64,000 nucleotides of DNA from Hymenobacter aquaticus (GCF_004765605.1 NZ_SRLC01000001.1:310001-374000); one strand, 5' to 3'; shown: positions 42,239-50,348, numbered from the stretch's first letter. A program made the numbers and translations. The notes: generated by a model not told the origin, from the letters alone.

Positions 42239-44020
42239 GTGAAGCACCTGTTTTTGTCGGCTACGCTGGCGGCGGCCCTGCTGGGCCCCCTAATGAGCCA
42301 CACCGCCGCCCCCGCCGCGGCCGATTCGCCCCAGCTGGCGGCCCTGTTCGATTCGTACTGGGACGAGCGCGCCCGCCTCTACCCGGTGGAAGCCACCGGG
42401 CAGGGCGACAACCGCTACAACGACCAGCTGCCCAACGACGGCACCGTGGCCCACCGGGCGGCCCAGCGGCAGTTTTTTGAGCAGTACCTGGCTAAGCTCA
42501 AGCAGTTTGACCGCTCGAAGCTCTCCGACAACGACCGGGTCAGCTACGACATCTTTCTCTACGAGATGCAGATGCGCCTGGAAGGCCTCCGGCAGAACAG
42601 CTGGATGATGCCCTTCACCCAGTTCAGCGGCCTGCCCATTGGGCTGGCGCAGCTGGGCGCGGGCTCCGGCAACCAGCCCTTCAAAACTACCCAGGACTAC
42701 GACAACTGGCTGAGCCGGGTGCGGGTCTACCCCGTGTGGGCCGATACGGCCATCAGCAACTTCCGGCGCGGCATGCGGGCCGGCGTGGTGCTGCCCCGGC
42801 CCCTGGTGGAAAAGATGCTGCCCCAGCTCCAGGCCCTGGTCACGCCGGACCCCACCAAGAGCATTTTCTACGGGCCGGTAGCCAAGTTTCCGGCCGGGGT
42901 GCCGGCCGCCGAGCAGCAGCGCCTCACGGCCGCCTACCAGCAGGCCATCCGGGAGCAGGTGGCGCCCACCTACCAGAAGCTGCACGACTTTCTGCAGAAC
43001 GAGTACCTGCCCAAGGCCCGCACCAGCACCGGCATTTCGGCCGTGCCCGGCGGGGCCGACATGTACCGCTACGCCGTGCGCTACTGGACCACCACCGACA
43101 AAAAGCCGGAGGAAATCTACCAGACGGGCCTGGCGGAGGTGAAGCGCATTCGGCAGGAGATGGAGAAAATCAAGGCGGAGACGGGCTTCAAGGGCGACCT
43201 GAACGCCTTTTTCGCTTACCTCAACACCGACCCCAAGTTCATGCCCTTCAAAACGGCCGACGAGGTGCTCGGCGTGTACCGGGGCATTCAGGCCAAGATT
43301 GACCCCAACCTGAAAAAGATGTTTGGCCGGGTGCCCAAAACCGGCTTCGAGGTGCGGCAGACGGAGGCTTTCCGGGCCGCCTCGGCCTCGGCCCAGTACA
43401 ACCGCGGCCTGGCCGACGGCTCCCGTCCCGGCATTTTCTACGTGCCCATCGTCGATGCCACTAAGTACAACGTGACGCGGGGCATGGAGTCGTTGTTTTT
43501 GCACGAGGCCATTCCGGGCCACCACTACCAGATTGCCTTGCAGCAGGAAAACGAGCAGCTGCCCAAGTTCCGGCGCTTCGCCTTCTACAGCGCCTTTAGC
43601 GAGGGGTGGGCCTTGTATACCGAGAGTCTGGGCCGGGAGCTGGGCCTCTACACCGACCCCTACCAGCGCATGGGCGCCCTGAACGGGGAGATGCACCGCG
43701 CTATCCGGCTGGTGGTCGACGTGGGCATGCACACCAAGAACATGACCCGGGAGCAGGCCATCCGGTACATGATGGACAACCGCGCCATCGACGAGCAGGC
43801 CGCCACGGCCGAAATCGAGCGGTACATGGCCTGGCCGGGGCAGGCGCTGGCCTACAAAACCGGGCAGATGAAGATCATCAGCCTGCGCGGCAAGTACCAG
43901 AAGCAGCTCGGCTCCAAGTTCAAGCTCAGCGCCTTCCACGACCAGCTGCTGCAAAACGCGGCCATGCCCCTGGACCTGGCCGAAAAGTCGATGGACGCCT
44001 GGGCCGCCACGCAGAAGTAG
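42239..44020 (+). CDS. DUF885 zinc-peptidase-like protein, exported
   Basis: A 593-residue protein starting at GTG: VKHLFLSATLAAALLGPLMS, a signal peptide. The catalytic-type motif LFLHEAIPGHHYQ (HExxGHH, near residue 425) and the downstream FSEGWALYTESLG (the third zinc ligand region) define the DUF885 family, related to M2/M3-like metallopeptidases. NRPGIFYVPIVD-type strand GSRPGIFYVPIVDATKYN also fits. It probably hydrolyses peptides in the periplasm. The ATG at 42200 is an alternative start, but it would put 13 polar residues before the signal peptide. Confidence 0.83.
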   Translation: MKHLFLSATLAAALLGPLMSHTAAPAAADSPQLAALFDSYWDERARLYPVEATGQGDNRYNDQLPNDGTVAHRAAQRQFFEQYLAKLKQFDRSKLSDNDRVSYDIFLYEMQMRLEGLRQNSWMMPFTQFSGLPIGLAQLGAGSGNQPFKTTQDYDNWLSRVRVYPVWADTAISNFRRGMRAGVVLPRPLVEKMLPQLQALVTPDPTKSIFYGPVAKFPAGVPAAEQQRLTAAYQQAIREQVAPTYQKLHDFLQNEYLPKARTSTGISAVPGGADMYRYAVRYWTTTDKKPEEIYQTGLAEVKRIRQEMEKIKAETGFKGDLNAFFAYLNTDPKFMPFKTADEVLGVYRGIQAKIDPNLKKMFGRVPKTGFEVRQTEAFRAASASAQYNRGLADGSRPGIFYVPIVDATKYNVTRGMESLFLHEAIPGHHYQIALQQENEQLPKFRRFAFYSAFSEGWALYTESLGRELGLYTDPYQRMGALNGEMHRAIRLVVDVGMHTKNMTREQAIRYMMDNRAIDEQAATAEIERYMAWPGQALAYKTGQMKIISLRGKYQKQLGSKFKLSAFHDQLLQNAAMPLDLAEKSMDAWAATQK

Positions 44021-44064
44021 GTAGCGCGGAGGGCCGGGAGTCGTTGTTTACCCTGTCATCCTGA

Positions 44065-44202
44065 GCCCCGCGAAGGACCTTCCTCGCCTCAGTGACAAAC
44101 ACGAATCAATGTGCAAAGCCCTTTACCGCTGGCGTGGTAAAGGGCTTTTGTGCGTTGGCAACAAACGGTAGTGGGGTAGGCGAGGAAGGTCCTTCGCGGG
44201 GC
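44065..44202. repeat. 25-bp perfect inverted repeat enclosing a terminator
   Basis: The arm at 44065-44089 (starting GCCCCGCGAAGGACCTTCCT) and its exact reverse complement at 44178-44202 are 88 bp apart. Their sequence is the 'CCTGAG-CCCCGCGAAGGACCTTCCTC' intergenic repeat type. Between the arms lies the 13-bp terminator hairpin at 44115-44148, so the two hairpins are nested. Confidence 0.8.
44115..44148 (+). terminator. Intrinsic terminator of the DUF885 gene
   Basis: AAAGCCCTTTACC (44115-44127), loop GCTGGCGT and GGTAAAGGGCTTT (44136-44148) followed by TG. The stem lies 95 bp after the stop codon and is nested in a larger inverted repeat. Confidence 0.7.
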
Positions 44203-44252
44203 CGTAGGGGGGAGACGGGCGGGCGGGCGGGCGCCTCACCCCGCGCGGACGG

Positions 44253-44388
44253 GCGCCTCACCCCCCCGGCCCCCTCTCCGAAAAAGGAGAGGGGGAGCCA
44301 GGCGAAACGTCTTACAGGAGTGGGACTCTAAGCCCCTCTCCTTTTTCGGACTCTGCGCATCAAGCAGATGCGGGTTGGGGTGAGGCGC
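44253..44388. repeat. Paired-repeat element (CACCCCCCGGCCCCC family), diverged copy
   Basis: GCGCCTCACCCC at the left end and GGGGTGAGGCGC at the right end are inverted. Inside, CTCTCCGAAAAAGGAGAGGGG is matched by CCCCTCTCCTTTTTCGGA. The core is the repeat CACCCCCCGGCCCCCTCT that recurs at 45751, 52667, 52776, 56206 and 56785. No gene is present. The following 44400-44432 stretch (GAGATGCTTCGG...CAGCATGACG) belongs to another repeat family seen at 49296-49490. Confidence 0.7.
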
Positions 44389-44525
44389 AACGGCAGCACG
44401 CGAGATGCTTCGGCTGCGCTCAGCATGACGGGCTAAATACTACTGCTTGGCAGATCAATACCTGTGTAGAAACGCCTCGTGACGTGAGTTGCGGGGCGTT
44501 TTGGTGGGTGGGTGGCGGGGGAAGG

Positions 44526-44714
44526 GTGGCGACGTGCGGGAGGCAAGTGGCGGGTTGCGGGAGAGGTCTGGCGGTGTGCGGGTGATAAGTGGCGGGCTGC
44601 GGGAGATAGGTGGCGGTGTGCGGGTGACAAGTGGCGACGTGCGGGAGACAAGTGGCGGTGTGCGGGAGACAAGTGGCGGGCTGCGGGGAATAGGTGGCGG
44701 CGTGCGGCGGATGG
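44526..44714. repeat. Minisatellite: nine tandem 21-bp units
   Basis: Nine consecutive units of the form GTGGCG-(GT/AC/GG)-GTGCGGG-(A/T)GA-CAA, each exactly 21 bp, for example GTGGCGACGTGCGGGAGACA(A) and GTGGCGGTGTGCGGGAGACA(A). Units differ at the same few positions. It lies 90 bp before the start of the 44804 gene. Since 21 is divisible by three it stays open in several frames and gives spurious heptapeptide-repeat translations on both strands; I do not call these genes. Confidence 0.88.
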
Positions 44715-44803
44715 GGTGGAGGTTAGAGAGAAAATGGGTAGCTTTTGCAGCCGGTCGTGATGAGCCGGATCTAGTTCACCCTTATTTATTTACCAGTTGC
44801 TTT

Positions 44804-45745
44804 ATGAATACCAAACAGCAGAATCAGGTCACGATGTATGGAGCGGTGCTGCGCTTCCTGGAGGAGGCGGGCAGCCCGCTGATGACCATTAAGCGGATTG
44901 CGACGGGGCGGGCGGCGCTGGCCGGGCTGGTGGCCCGTATCGGGCAGACTATCGCCGCGCAGGACCACACCACGACGGAGGTGACGCGGGACCGGCAGGC
45001 GGTGAAGGCGGAGGCGGCCCAGAAGGCCGAGATACTACGGTTGCTGACGGTGGCCCTGACCTCGGACGCGGCGCTGCGCGGGGAGCTGCGGGAGCCCCTC
45101 AGCCGGGTGGTGAAAGCCAAGGATGCCGACCTGCTGGCCTACCTGACCAAGATTGACGCGGCCCTCGACACGCTGGCCCCGGCCGACCTGGCCGACGCGG
45201 GCTACGACGCGCGGGTGCGGCAGACATTGCGCGCCGACCTGACGGAGCTGACGACCACGCAGGGCGCGGCCCGGCAGATTGAGACGGGCACGAGCACGGC
45301 CACGGCTACGCTGCCGGAGCTGCTGGCGGCGGCCAAGGAAACCCTGGAAACGGCCCTGGACCCCTTCGTGAGGGCCCAGGAGCTGGCCCAGCCGGAGCTG
45401 GTGCGCCAGTATGAGGCCGTGCGGATGCTGGTGAAAACGGCGGCCCGGCGCAAGGCCGAGTACTGGGGCACGGCCCAGTACGGCAAGCCGGTGCTGGTGT
45501 ACGACCGGCGCGAGGCGGGCGTGGTGGCGCCCACGCTGGGCAACCGCAGCGGCAAGGGCCTGACACTGCGCTTCTACACGGCGGTATCGGCGGGGGCGGC
45601 CCCGGCCCCGGGGCAGGGCGTGGTGGTGAAGCACAAGACGGACGCGCACCTGTCGGACTACAGCAAGCTGGGCGCGGCGGATGCGCCGTATCTGCTGGTG
45701 GTGCTGGAGCAGGTGGATGGGGAGGGGCGGTGGGTGGTGCGGTAA
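44804..45745 (+). CDS. Helical hypothetical protein
   Basis: A 313-residue protein starting NTKQQNQVTMYGAVLRFLEE. The first 200 residues are Ala/Leu/Glu/Arg-rich helices with heptad-like spacing (AAQKAEILRLLTVALTSDAA and TLPELLAAAKETLETALDPF). The C-terminal 100 residues are mixed beta (GKGLTLRFYTAVSAG, VVVKHKTDAHLSDYSKLG). No export signal. The start at 44804 follows an AT-rich stretch; the frame continues open upstream only through the minisatellite. Function unknown. Confidence 0.65.
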   Translation: MNTKQQNQVTMYGAVLRFLEEAGSPLMTIKRIATGRAALAGLVARIGQTIAAQDHTTTEVTRDRQAVKAEAAQKAEILRLLTVALTSDAALRGELREPLSRVVKAKDADLLAYLTKIDAALDTLAPADLADAGYDARVRQTLRADLTELTTTQGAARQIETGTSTATATLPELLAAAKETLETALDPFVRAQELAQPELVRQYEAVRMLVKTAARRKAEYWGTAQYGKPVLVYDRREAGVVAPTLGNRSGKGLTLRFYTAVSAGAAPAPGQGVVVKHKTDAHLSDYSKLGAADAPYLLVVLEQVDGEGRWVVR

Positions 45746-45750
45746 CCCCA

Positions 45751-45824
45751 CCCCCCGGCCCCGGGACCCCACCCCCCGGCCCCGCATCTGCTTTATGCGC
45801 AGAGTCCTCCGGGAGAGGGGGAGC
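45751..45824. repeat. CACCCCCCGGCCCC repeat, partly duplicated copy
   Basis: ACCCCACCCCCCGGCCCCGG occurs twice in tandem (from 45748 and 45769). Then GCATCTGCTTTATGCGCAGA follows, the inverse of a segment in the 44253-44388 copy, and GGGAGAGGGGGAGCC. It lies directly after the stop of the 44804 gene. It is a rearranged member of the repeat family. Confidence 0.65.
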
Positions 45825-45845
45825 CTAACGATTTTTGGGTATGAG

Positions 45846-45880
45846 AAAGGCCCCGGCGCGGTTGCGGCGGGGCCTTTTTT
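45846..45880 (+). terminator. Terminator module, shared with 50258-50290
   Basis: AAAGGCCCCG (45846-45855) and CGGGGCCTTT (45868-45877) with T-run to 45880. The surrounding stretch (ACGATTTTTGGGTATGAG, hairpin, loop GCGCGGTTGCGG) is nearly repeated at 50241-50290. It ends the 44804 gene. From 45881 to 46138 the DNA shifts to AT-rich and no gene is seen. Confidence 0.75.
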
Positions 45881-46159
45881 GGTTGGAGGCTGCACGCTTG
45901 AGTAGCTGTGCTGCGAATTGGAGTGGCCGCTTGTGTTGTTTGCCCGGCTGTCGGAGGACGTTAGCGGTACAGCTGCTCTGGCGTGGTGGTCACTCAGGGG
46001 AAGTATGGTAAAGATAGATAACTGTATGACGACTTAAGGTTAGCTGAATGTAGTGATATAGTTAAACTATTAATTGCGAATATAATGAGGGTAATGTGTC
46101 ATTTATGTTAGATTTGTATTGCGTATTAATATAGATACGTGTCAATAAATATAATTACG

Positions 46160-47071
46160 ATGGGAGACTTTCTTGCAAAATTCGAGAATTTTATATTTGA
46201 TATATTGGGCTTGGCTTTGCCTGGTCTAATATTGCTTGTTTTTATTGTTTTTCCAGCTTATTTGTTTGACTTTGATTCAATATATTGTCCGGAAATTAAA
46301 TCTTCAGGATTTATTTCTTCTCTGTACTATCTGTCTATATTATTTAAAGATGAAATTAAATTTGATAATATGAATCACATTGTTTTATTCATACTTGCAT
46401 GTTACATGATAGGGCATGTTGTGAAGGTGTTGTCTATAATTTTATATGAATTAATGGTTGCTTTGTTTGATAAAGGTATAAATATTGTTTTCAATAATAT
46501 TTATTACCGAGTGAGATATGAGTTTTATATGGATTGGTGGTTTGTAACAGGTAGAAATTTTAGAACAACAATATTTTATATTATTATAAAGAATTTTATA
46601 CGATTTATAAAGAATACTATAAAGAAAATATTTTCTTTTAAAGGTGAAAAATATGATTTGAATAATGAGATTATGAACAAAAAATCCATTGAAATTATCA
46701 ATAGAAAGTTAAACATGTCTTTTCCTCGAAACTGGTATTCAACGTACAAACTATCGGTAATAATTAGCAATCAAGAAAATCTTAAGTCTCTGGCTGGTAA
46801 CTATTTGTCTAAATATAACTTATATCGCTCACTGTCGTTCATAAATTTGGTTATATTTGTATATGCATGCTTGTTCTTTTCCTACTTTTCGCCTTATCTA
46901 GATAAAGGGATTTTGAACATCAAAAACTATATTTACACTATTATTCTTGTATTGTGGTTTGTGTTTAATTATAAGTACAAAAGATATTGGACCCTTTGTG
47001 GTAATGAATCCCTCGTTTCGTTATTTTATTTTTTAAACAAGGAAAAACTCAAAGCGAATGAAATCCAATAA
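46160..47071 (+). CDS. Multi-pass membrane protein of an AT-rich island
   Basis: A 303-residue protein (or 310 if GTG 46139 is used). Hydrophobic helices occur near residues 10-36 (DILGLALPGLILLVFIVFPA), 75-100 (IVLFILACYMIGHVVKVLSI), 225-250 (FINLVIFVYACLFFSYFSPY) and 256-278 (YIYTIILVLWFVFNYKY). A long basic cytosolic loop lies between helices 2 and 3. The base composition is strikingly AT-rich against the GC-rich surroundings, a sign of transfer. The last 14 bp overlap the exonuclease gene, so the pair is translationally linked. No family recognised; the architecture resembles membrane effectors of defence modules, which is only analogy. Confidence 0.7.
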   Translation: MGDFLAKFENFIFDILGLALPGLILLVFIVFPAYLFDFDSIYCPEIKSSGFISSLYYLSILFKDEIKFDNMNHIVLFILACYMIGHVVKVLSIILYELMVALFDKGINIVFNNIYYRVRYEFYMDWWFVTGRNFRTTIFYIIIKNFIRFIKNTIKKIFSFKGEKYDLNNEIMNKKSIEIINRKLNMSFPRNWYSTYKLSVIISNQENLKSLAGNYLSKYNLYRSLSFINLVIFVYACLFFSYFSPYLDKGILNIKNYIYTIILVLWFVFNYKYKRYWTLCGNESLVSLFYFLNKEKLKANEIQ

Positions 47072-47636
47072 AATTTTATTCTTGGACACTGAAACTGGTG
47101 GTTTGGATCCTGAGATAAATAGCTTGCTATCTGTTGGTTTTATAGTGTGGCAAGAAGGTAAAATCTTGGATGGTATAGAAATTTTGATTAATGATGAAGT
47201 GTTGAATGTGAGTGAGTATGCCTTAAAAATAAACAAAATTAATATTGCTGATCACAGAAAAAATGCTTTTAAGTCTGTTGATGCTATAAATAAAATAAAT
47301 GAATTTATTTCTAAACACTTTAGTAAGACGCATCATGTTACATTAGCTGGTCATAACGTTGGTTTTGATGTTTCTTTTTTAAGAAAATTTTATGAAATAA
47401 ATAAAATATCTTTTAAAGATAGATTTTCTCATAGATACATCGATACGTCATCTATTATTAAATTTCTGTATTTATCTGGTGTGCTTGATATAGATGTTAG
47501 CTCGTCAGATGCAGCATTTAAATATTATTCAATTAATGTAGAGGGTAGGCATTCAGCGCTGGGAGATGCTACTGCTACTGCTCTTTTGTTTAATAATCTA
47601 ATGCGTGAAGTGGATAAAAGCAGGAAATATATTTAA
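47058..47636 (+). CDS. DEDDh 3'-5' exonuclease (DnaQ/RNase T-like)
   Basis: A 192-residue protein with all catalytic residues of the DEDDh family: D10 and E12 in ILFLDTETGG, D104 in AGHNVGFDVSF, and H165 and D170 in GRHSALGDATATA. It is a single exonuclease domain, as in DnaQ epsilon subunits, RNase T and oligoribonuclease. It starts inside the end of the membrane-protein gene (14-bp overlap) and is similarly AT-rich. Substrate (DNA, RNA or nucleotide signal) unknown. The coupling to a membrane protein is not usual for housekeeping members. Confidence 0.88.
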   Translation: MKSNKILFLDTETGGLDPEINSLLSVGFIVWQEGKILDGIEILINDEVLNVSEYALKINKINIADHRKNAFKSVDAINKINEFISKHFSKTHHVTLAGHNVGFDVSFLRKFYEINKISFKDRFSHRYIDTSSIIKFLYLSGVLDIDVSSSDAAFKYYSINVEGRHSALGDATATALLFNNLMREVDKSRKYI

Positions 47637-47748
47637 TCGATTTTCGATGTATTTATATTTGATATGTTTGTAAGTAAACTGCAAAAAATATAATAACCAG
47701 CTTGCGTGTAATATTTGCAATGATAAATATATTACGTATGAATTTAAT

Positions 47749-47829
47749 ATGAAATTAACGCTTGGATTAATTGTAGTTGGTCTTTTTGGTATCAGTAATA
47801 CATTTGCCGTAGTCACTATTAATGAATGA
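47749..47829 (+). CDS. 26-residue orphan signal-peptide-like frame
   Basis: MKLTLGLIVVGLFGISNTFA followed by VVTINE and TGA reads as a complete Sec signal peptide with an AxA-like end, then stops. It may be the remnant of a truncated secreted-protein gene or a small membrane peptide. It sits at the right of the AT-rich island. The rest of 47637-48160 is AT-rich with no other support for genes. Confidence 0.35.
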   Translation: MKLTLGLIVVGLFGISNTFAVVTINE

Positions 47830-48163
47830 AAATAGAAGGGGAGTTGAAGATGGAATCAATAGATAGTATTTTTTTGATTTAAGCGAATTTAAAATGATTC
47901 AATAGTGCAGTAATTCATAGTATATTTTATCGTTGTCTGAACTTTCCAAATACGATTATTATCTGATGTTTAGGATATTATCTGCCGTTGAGACTGTTGC
48001 CCAAACTAATCGGAAATAGTTCAGACCCGTTTAGTAGGGCTCAAGAACTGGCTTGCTTAGCCGAAGTTAGTACCTCGTACCTCTTACTTCTGGTTTCGAA
48101 CTGCTTTATGTATAGCGGCCGCTGGGCACGAATGCCTCCGGGCAGGGCTAGGATAAGTCGCCA

Positions 48164-48194
48164 TTGATTCCCGGTCCCGGACGTGGTATATTTA
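48164..48194 (+). promoter_or_regulatory. Candidate Bacteroidota promoter of the AraC gene
   Basis: TTG at 48164-48166 and TATATTTA at 48187-48194 are 20 bp apart. They match the -33 TTG / -7 TAnnTTTG form of the Bacteroidota primary sigma factor with one mismatch. It precedes the AraC-type gene by about 150 bp. No other element is clear in 48195-48344, which is GC-rich. Confidence 0.35.
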
Positions 48195-48344
48195 AGAGTT
48201 GCCGCTGACCCGGGACGGACCTGTGCCGCATCGGCGGGAGGCGGGAGGCGGCTGGGGTTTTGGTCGTTGCCGGGGTGCCGGGGTGCGCCGACCCACGGCC
48301 CGCGCCCGGGGCGGCGGGGGCCTCTCACGCTACTGCCGCTGGTT

Positions 48345-49175
48345 ATGATGCTCCAGGATTTTTTGCCCAGCCCGCCGCTGCGTGACTACGTCCGGGTTAT
48401 CCAGGTGATTCACTTCGTGTTTCCGGCCGGGGCCGTGCTGCCCTTCAAGGCCTACCCGCCCCGGCCCGAGCAGTGCCTCGCGTTTTACCCGCGCGATGCC
48501 GAGGCGGTGGCCTACGCCGGCGGGGCGGCCCGGCAGCAGCGGCCCCGCGCGGCCCTGATCGGGCAGCACGCGGTGGTGAGCAACCGCTACGTGGGGCGCG
48601 AGTTTCTGGCCTTGCAGGTGGTGTTGCAGCCGGGGGCGCTGCACCGGCTCACGGGCATTCCGCAGCCGGAGCTGACCAACACCTTTGTGGATGCCGAGGC
48701 CGTGTGGCCCACCGAGCTGCGCTGCCTCAACGAGCGGCTGAGCAGCACCGAGTCGCCGGCCGAGATGCTCACGCACATTGAGGCGTTTCTGCTGGAGCGG
48801 GCGCGGCGGGTGCGACGGGCGGCCCACCCGGCCGATGCCGTGGCCCGGCTGCTGCTGCAACCCCAGGCCCCGGCCTCCCTCGACGCGCTGGCCGACCAGG
48901 CCTGCCTGAGCGCCCGCCAACTCGACCGTAAGTTCACGGAGCACATGGGCGTGGGGCCCCGGCTCTACGCCCGCATTGCCCGCTTCGACCGCGCCTTCCG
49001 CCTGAAAAACAGCCACCCCCAGCTCGACTGGCTCAGCATTGCCCTGGCCTGCGGCTACTACGACCACCAGCACCTGGCCAAAGACTACCGGGCCTTCACG
49101 GGCCAGTCGCCGGGCGACTTCTACCGCCAGGATACCCAGGCCCCGGAGCGGCATTTCGGCCTGCTGGAGCGGTAG
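48345..49175 (+). CDS. AraC-family transcriptional regulator
   Basis: A 276-residue protein. The N-terminal DUF6597-like sensor domain (LQDFLPSPPLRDYVRVIQVI, FPAGAVLPFKAYPPRPEQCL, ALIGQHAVVSNRYVGREFLA) is typical of bacteroidete AraC regulators. The C-terminal double HTH begins at about residue 185 (SLDALADQACLSARQLDRKF) and has the second-helix signature LDWLSIALACGYYDHQHLAK and the closing DYRAFTGQSPGDFYR. ATG 48345 gives the conserved start; the upstream open frame is GC-rich non-coding. The target is unknown, possibly the cupin gene downstream. Confidence 0.86.
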   Translation: MMLQDFLPSPPLRDYVRVIQVIHFVFPAGAVLPFKAYPPRPEQCLAFYPRDAEAVAYAGGAARQQRPRAALIGQHAVVSNRYVGREFLALQVVLQPGALHRLTGIPQPELTNTFVDAEAVWPTELRCLNERLSSTESPAEMLTHIEAFLLERARRVRRAAHPADAVARLLLQPQAPASLDALADQACLSARQLDRKFTEHMGVGPRLYARIARFDRAFRLKNSHPQLDWLSIALACGYYDHQHLAKDYRAFTGQSPGDFYRQDTQAPERHFGLLER

Positions 49176-49295
49176 GGTAGTGGGGGGGCACTGCGGCCCG
49201 ATAGCCCGTCATGTCGAGCAGAGCGAGACATCTCGCGTGCTGACGTCGCAGGAGTAATCAAGAGGCTGTTTAGAAAGTCGCCTAAAACTCGCTGG

Positions 49296-49490
49296 AACGT
49301 CATGCTGAGCATGTGGCGCATCAAGCCAGGAACGAAGCATCTCGCGGGCAATGGTACTCAGAGAAGTTTCCAGTGGGGTACATCATGTAGAGACGCAAGA
49401 TGTTGCGTCTCTACCTCCTCTGCCAGCCCGGGAAGTGCTCTGATTACCATTGCCCGTGAGATGCTTCGGCTTTCGCCTCGGCATGACGTT
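49296..49490. repeat. Nested inverted-repeat element (AACGTCATG...CATGACGTT)
   Basis: The left arm 49296-49356 (AACGTCATGCTGAGCATG ... GAAGCATCTCGCGGGCAATGGTA) and right arm 49445-49490 (TACCATTGCCCGTGAGATGC ... GGCATGACGTT) are imperfect reverse complements. In the middle a 12-bp hairpin GTAGAGACGCAA-GATG-TTGCGTCTCTAC occupies 49387-49414. A related half-copy (CCGTCATGTCGAGCAGAGCG) is at 49207. It has the form of a small non-autonomous mobile or intergenic repeat. No gene is present in 49176-49589 otherwise. Confidence 0.65.
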
Positions 49491-49589
49491 CTGTTTGGGC
49501 GTCGGCGGAAAAACGTCTATTTCTTACCAATACGCCGGGGCGCGGCGGGTGCATGTTTGCGGGGTATGTATCACCTAACCCTGCTGACT

Positions 49590-50159
49590 ATGAAACGCCG
49601 TCAATTTCTGGTTACCGCTCTGGCCGCTACCCCGGCCGTGGCCCTGGCTGCCTTGCCCGGCCTGCCGCCGCTGCCCGACGAGGCCGCCGCGCCTGGTCCT
49701 GCCTTTGTGGTGGGGGCGGGGGTGGGGCGCTTTCGGGAGAAAACCCTGGTGGGGCCCAATCCCAACGACATCAAAATCTCCACCCGGGATACGGGCGGGG
49801 CCTTGTCGGTTTTCGAGTACACGGGCGTGGCCAAGGGCGGGCCGTCGTTGCACGTGCACCTGCGGCAGGATGAGATTTTCTACGTGCTGGCCGGGGAATA
49901 CCTGTTTGTGGTGGGCGAGGAAACGCACCAGCTCCGGCCCGGCGACACGATTTTCCTGCCCCGGCAGGTGCCCCACACCTGGACCCAGCTCACCGACGCC
50001 GGCAAGCTGCTCTACTGGCTGCAACCCGCCGGCCAGATGGAGGACTTTTTCCGGACCATGCCCACCGGTCCCACGCCCCCGACCCTGGAGCAGCGGCAGC
50101 AGCACTCGTTGCGCTACGGCATGAAATACCTCGGGCCGCCCCTGCCCATCAAGGCCTAG
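49590..50159 (+). CDS. Exported cupin-domain protein
   Basis: A 189-residue protein with a signal of the KRRQFLVTALAATPAVALA type (twin Arg followed by hydrophobic stretch). The cupin motifs are SLHVHLRQDEIFYVLAGEYL (first motif, with HxH and E) and LRPGDTIFLPRQVPHTWTQL (second motif with the final His). This is a single-domain metal-binding cupin resembling quercetinase-like or mannose-isomerase-like cupins. It probably acts in the periplasm. The gene follows the AraC gene in direction, separated by a repeat element. Confidence 0.8.
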   Translation: MKRRQFLVTALAATPAVALAALPGLPPLPDEAAAPGPAFVVGAGVGRFREKTLVGPNPNDIKISTRDTGGALSVFEYTGVAKGGPSLHVHLRQDEIFYVLAGEYLFVVGEETHQLRPGDTIFLPRQVPHTWTQLTDAGKLLYWLQPAGQMEDFFRTMPTGPTPPTLEQRQQHSLRYGMKYLGPPLPIKA

Positions 50160-50257
50160 GCCGCGGGCGGGCAACCTGCCGGGGTGGGCACTGGACTACA
50201 CCGCCCCGACAGGCTTCGTCGGCCGTTGTGCGGGGGGCTGACGATTTTGGGCATGGG

Positions 50258-50290
50258 AAAGGCCCCGGCGCGGTGGCGGCGGGGCCTTGT
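50258..50290 (+). terminator. Terminator module, second copy
   Basis: AAAGGCCCCG (50258-50267) and CGGGGCCTT (50280-50288). With its flank (ACGATTTTGGGCATGGG from 50241) it is nearly the same as 45829-45880. It follows the cupin gene by 99 bp. Only two T follow here before a G, so it may be weaker than its twin. Confidence 0.55.
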
Positions 50291-50348
50291 TTGTAGTGGC
50301 CCCGCCGAGCAACTGTGGAGCCTGCGGGGGATGAGCAGGCTTCGTTTT

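Noticed and set aside
44433..44672. Minus-strand gene with a repeated LSPAHRH heptapeptide
   Set aside because: It is only the reverse translation of the 21-bp minisatellite, which stays open because 21 is a multiple of three. No start context or non-repeat domain.
44526..44714. Possible CRISPR array
   Set aside because: The 21-bp units are contiguous with no unique spacers, and no cas genes are nearby. The same holds for the CACATT array at 63473-63541.
46160..47636. Toxin-antitoxin pair
   Set aside because: A 303-residue multi-pass protein and a full exonuclease do not match the size or type of known toxin-antitoxin pairs. Kept as an unclassified module.
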